DNA of 64,000 bases, taken from contig JAFPBO010000051.1 in assembly GCA_017390475.1 (NCBI GenBank), positions 372,001 to 436,000 on the forward strand, read 5' to 3'. A program made the position numbers and the translations under genes. The notes under the pieces are model-generated. The model had not been told where the DNA came from, searched no databases, and saw nothing but the letters and a program-made list of their open reading frames with translations. Below, piece by piece: positions 62,819-64,000 of the stretch (within the stretch, counting starts at the first letter, position 1; each line of letters starts with the position of its first letter). This DNA is from Loktanella sp. Lineage in GTDB: Bacteria; Pseudomonadota; Alphaproteobacteria; Rhodobacterales; Rhodobacteraceae.

Positions 62819-63706
62819 TTGACAGACTCGCCTTTGATCACCGGCAGCACCGCCGACTGGCTGGCTGATCTTGCCCTGCGCGGGCTGATCGGCACCGCCC
62901 GCCGCCTGCCCTATGCCGCGCGGGTGCGGATGATGGGCCTTGCGCTGGCCCATGGAATTGCACCGCTGGCAGGTTATCGCAAACGGGCCGAGACGCATCT
63001 GGCGCTGATCTATCCGCAGATGCCTGTGGCAGAGCGTCGCGCGCTGGCCCACGCCTGCTGCGACAATTTCGGTCGCACCCTGATCGAGAATTATTCCTGG
63101 CGCGATTTTGCCACAAGGCTGGCAGATACGATGCCCAAAGGTCCGGGGCTGGCCGCCTTGCAACAGGCTGCCGCTGACCGCCGTCCGGTGATCTTTGCCA
63201 CCGGGCATTTCGGCAATCACGAAGCGCCGCGGCAGGTCCTGACGCGGCTGGGCTATGATATCGGCGGGTTGTACCGGCCGATGCAGAATGCCTTTTTCAA
63301 CGCCCATTACGCCCGCACCATGACATCATGGGGTGGGCCGGTGTTTGAACAGGGGCGGCAGGGCACCATGGGTTTCGTGCGGCATCTGCGCGGCGGCGGC
63401 ATGGGGACCTTGCTGTTCGATGTCGCGGCCAAGGGTCCGGCGATCCCGTTTCTGGGTCAGCCCGCCCATACCGCCACCTCGATTGCCGAGATTGCCCTGC
63501 GTACTGATGCGCTGGTGATTCCCTATTTCGGGGTCAGGCAGGCTGATGGGCTGTCATTCGAAATCGTGCTTGATGGCCCTGTCACCCCCGACAGCCCGCA
63601 GGCGATGATGCAAGAGATCACCCAGGCGCTGGAACGTCAGATCGCCCGGCATCCGGCGCAATGGTTCTGGGTGCATCGGCGCTGGAAACCGCGCCAGGAC
63701 GGTTAG
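62819..63706 (+). CDS. LpxL/HtrB-type lipid A acyltransferase
   Basis: A protein of about 295 residues of the bacterial lipid A biosynthesis acyltransferase family. The catalytic HX4E motif is HFGNHE (His130, Glu135), preceded by RRPVIFATG and followed by YRPMQNAFFNAHYA, and it ends QWFWVHRRWKPR, a family hallmark. It adds a secondary acyl chain to lipid A or a related lipid at the inner membrane. The start is uncertain: TTG at 62819 gives normal length, and another in-frame TTG lies at 62750; no ATG fits. Confidence 0.88.
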   Translation: MTDSPLITGSTADWLADLALRGLIGTARRLPYAARVRMMGLALAHGIAPLAGYRKRAETHLALIYPQMPVAERRALAHACCDNFGRTLIENYSWRDFATRLADTMPKGPGLAALQQAAADRRPVIFATGHFGNHEAPRQVLTRLGYDIGGLYRPMQNAFFNAHYARTMTSWGGPVFEQGRQGTMGFVRHLRGGGMGTLLFDVAAKGPAIPFLGQPAHTATSIAEIALRTDALVIPYFGVRQADGLSFEIVLDGPVTPDSPQAMMQEITQALERQIARHPAQWFWVHRRWKPRQDG

Positions 63707-64000
63707 CGCAGCCGCGCCGCGCCGACAATCGCGCCCGGGCCGGTCTTTTGCAAGATCACCACCACTGGGTCTGCGCCTTCGACGCGGGCGCGCAGCTCTA
63801 GCGGGGTGGTCCCGTCCCACTGGCGCAATACCTCCCAGGAGGTGACGACATTGGCATATTCCATGACATTACCGGCATTTTCGCCATGCCGGATATTGAC
63901 GGTTTGCAGGGGGACATAGCGCACCAGCTGCACATCGTAAGTGCCCGGCACACCGGGATTGGCGGTGATCGTCACAATATCGCCGGTTCTGGTCAGCTGC
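63703..64000 (-). CDS. DUF1223 family protein, C-terminal part
   Basis: The frame runs off the window's end, so the N-terminus is missing. The visible 99 residues contain YDVQLVRYVPLQTVNIRHGE, NVMEYANVVTSWEVLRQWDG and a C-terminal VVVILQKTGPGAIVGAARLR, which match the end of DUF1223, a secreted thioredoxin-like family of unknown function. Its stop overlaps the acyltransferase stop by 4 bases on the opposite strand (convergent). Confidence 0.8.
   Translation of the reverse strand, partial: QLTRTGDIVTITANPGVPGTYDVQLVRYVPLQTVNIRHGENAGNVMEYANVVTSWEVLRQWDGTTPLELRARVEGADPVVVILQKTGPGAIVGAARLR

Overview
The window is about 64 kb of GC-rich DNA (roughly 62-63% by eye) from an alphaproteobacterium of the Rhodobacteraceae, most likely the Roseobacter group. 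The evidence is a complete RcGTA-type gene transfer agent cluster, the fabD-fabG-acpP-fabF-mltG order, an E1-beta subunit with its own lipoyl domain, a TctABC transporter with a TctD/TctE-type two-component system, and families of short palindromic repeats between genes. Genes are dense, and no integrase, transposase gene, rRNA or CRISPR array was seen.

Layout. 1-4138 (+): end of a hydantoinase/oxoprolinase gene, two tandem DUF917 (S-methyl-thiohydantoin desulfurase family) genes and a dipeptide-type binding protein. 4198-10614 (-): tctD-like regulator, a sensor kinase fused to a periplasmic binding protein, then tctC-tctB-tctA behind three 11-bp direct repeats. 10813-14541 (+): pyruvate dehydrogenase pdhA-pdhB-pdhC behind a perfect palindrome. 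14615-16197 (-): an AT-rich DUF2971 gene and cysE. 16276-30420 (-): the gene transfer agent, from small terminase to the gp15 megatron plus one small downstream gene. 30857-35509 (-): mltG and the core fatty-acid synthesis genes. 35669-36856 (+): a cytochrome b561-YceI fusion. 37118-45909 (-): a galactoside-uptake and galactonate operon (two permeases, binding protein, GH2 glycosidase, ATPase, dgoD, SDR dehydrogenase) with a divergent FadR/GntR regulator. 47160-49228: a secreted YceI protein and rpsF-rpsR-rplI. 49396-55883: PQQ-type sugar dehydrogenase, trigger factor, tRNA-Leu(UAG), NAD(P)HX repair enzyme and glnB-glnA. 56004-57796: a small Doc/Fic-like toxin-antitoxin pair, bioY and a DUF6314 gene. 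57891-59198: purB. 59253-61288: a quorum-sensing locus with luxI, luxR and a divergent luxR paralogue that has lost its DNA-binding domain. 61324-64000: a divergent fliG, an LpxL-type acyltransferase and the end of a DUF1223 gene.

The most unusual observations are the kinase-binding protein fusion next to the transporter it probably controls, the HTH-less AHL-binding paralogue beside luxI/luxR, palindromic repeats inserted in frame inside pdhC and nnr, a strong inverted repeat inside the gene transfer agent operon, and a FliG with a degenerate EHPQ motif. Start sites were chosen from Shine-Dalgarno spacing, signal peptides and overlap with the upstream gene. No database search was run; family names rest on recognised motifs and gene order.
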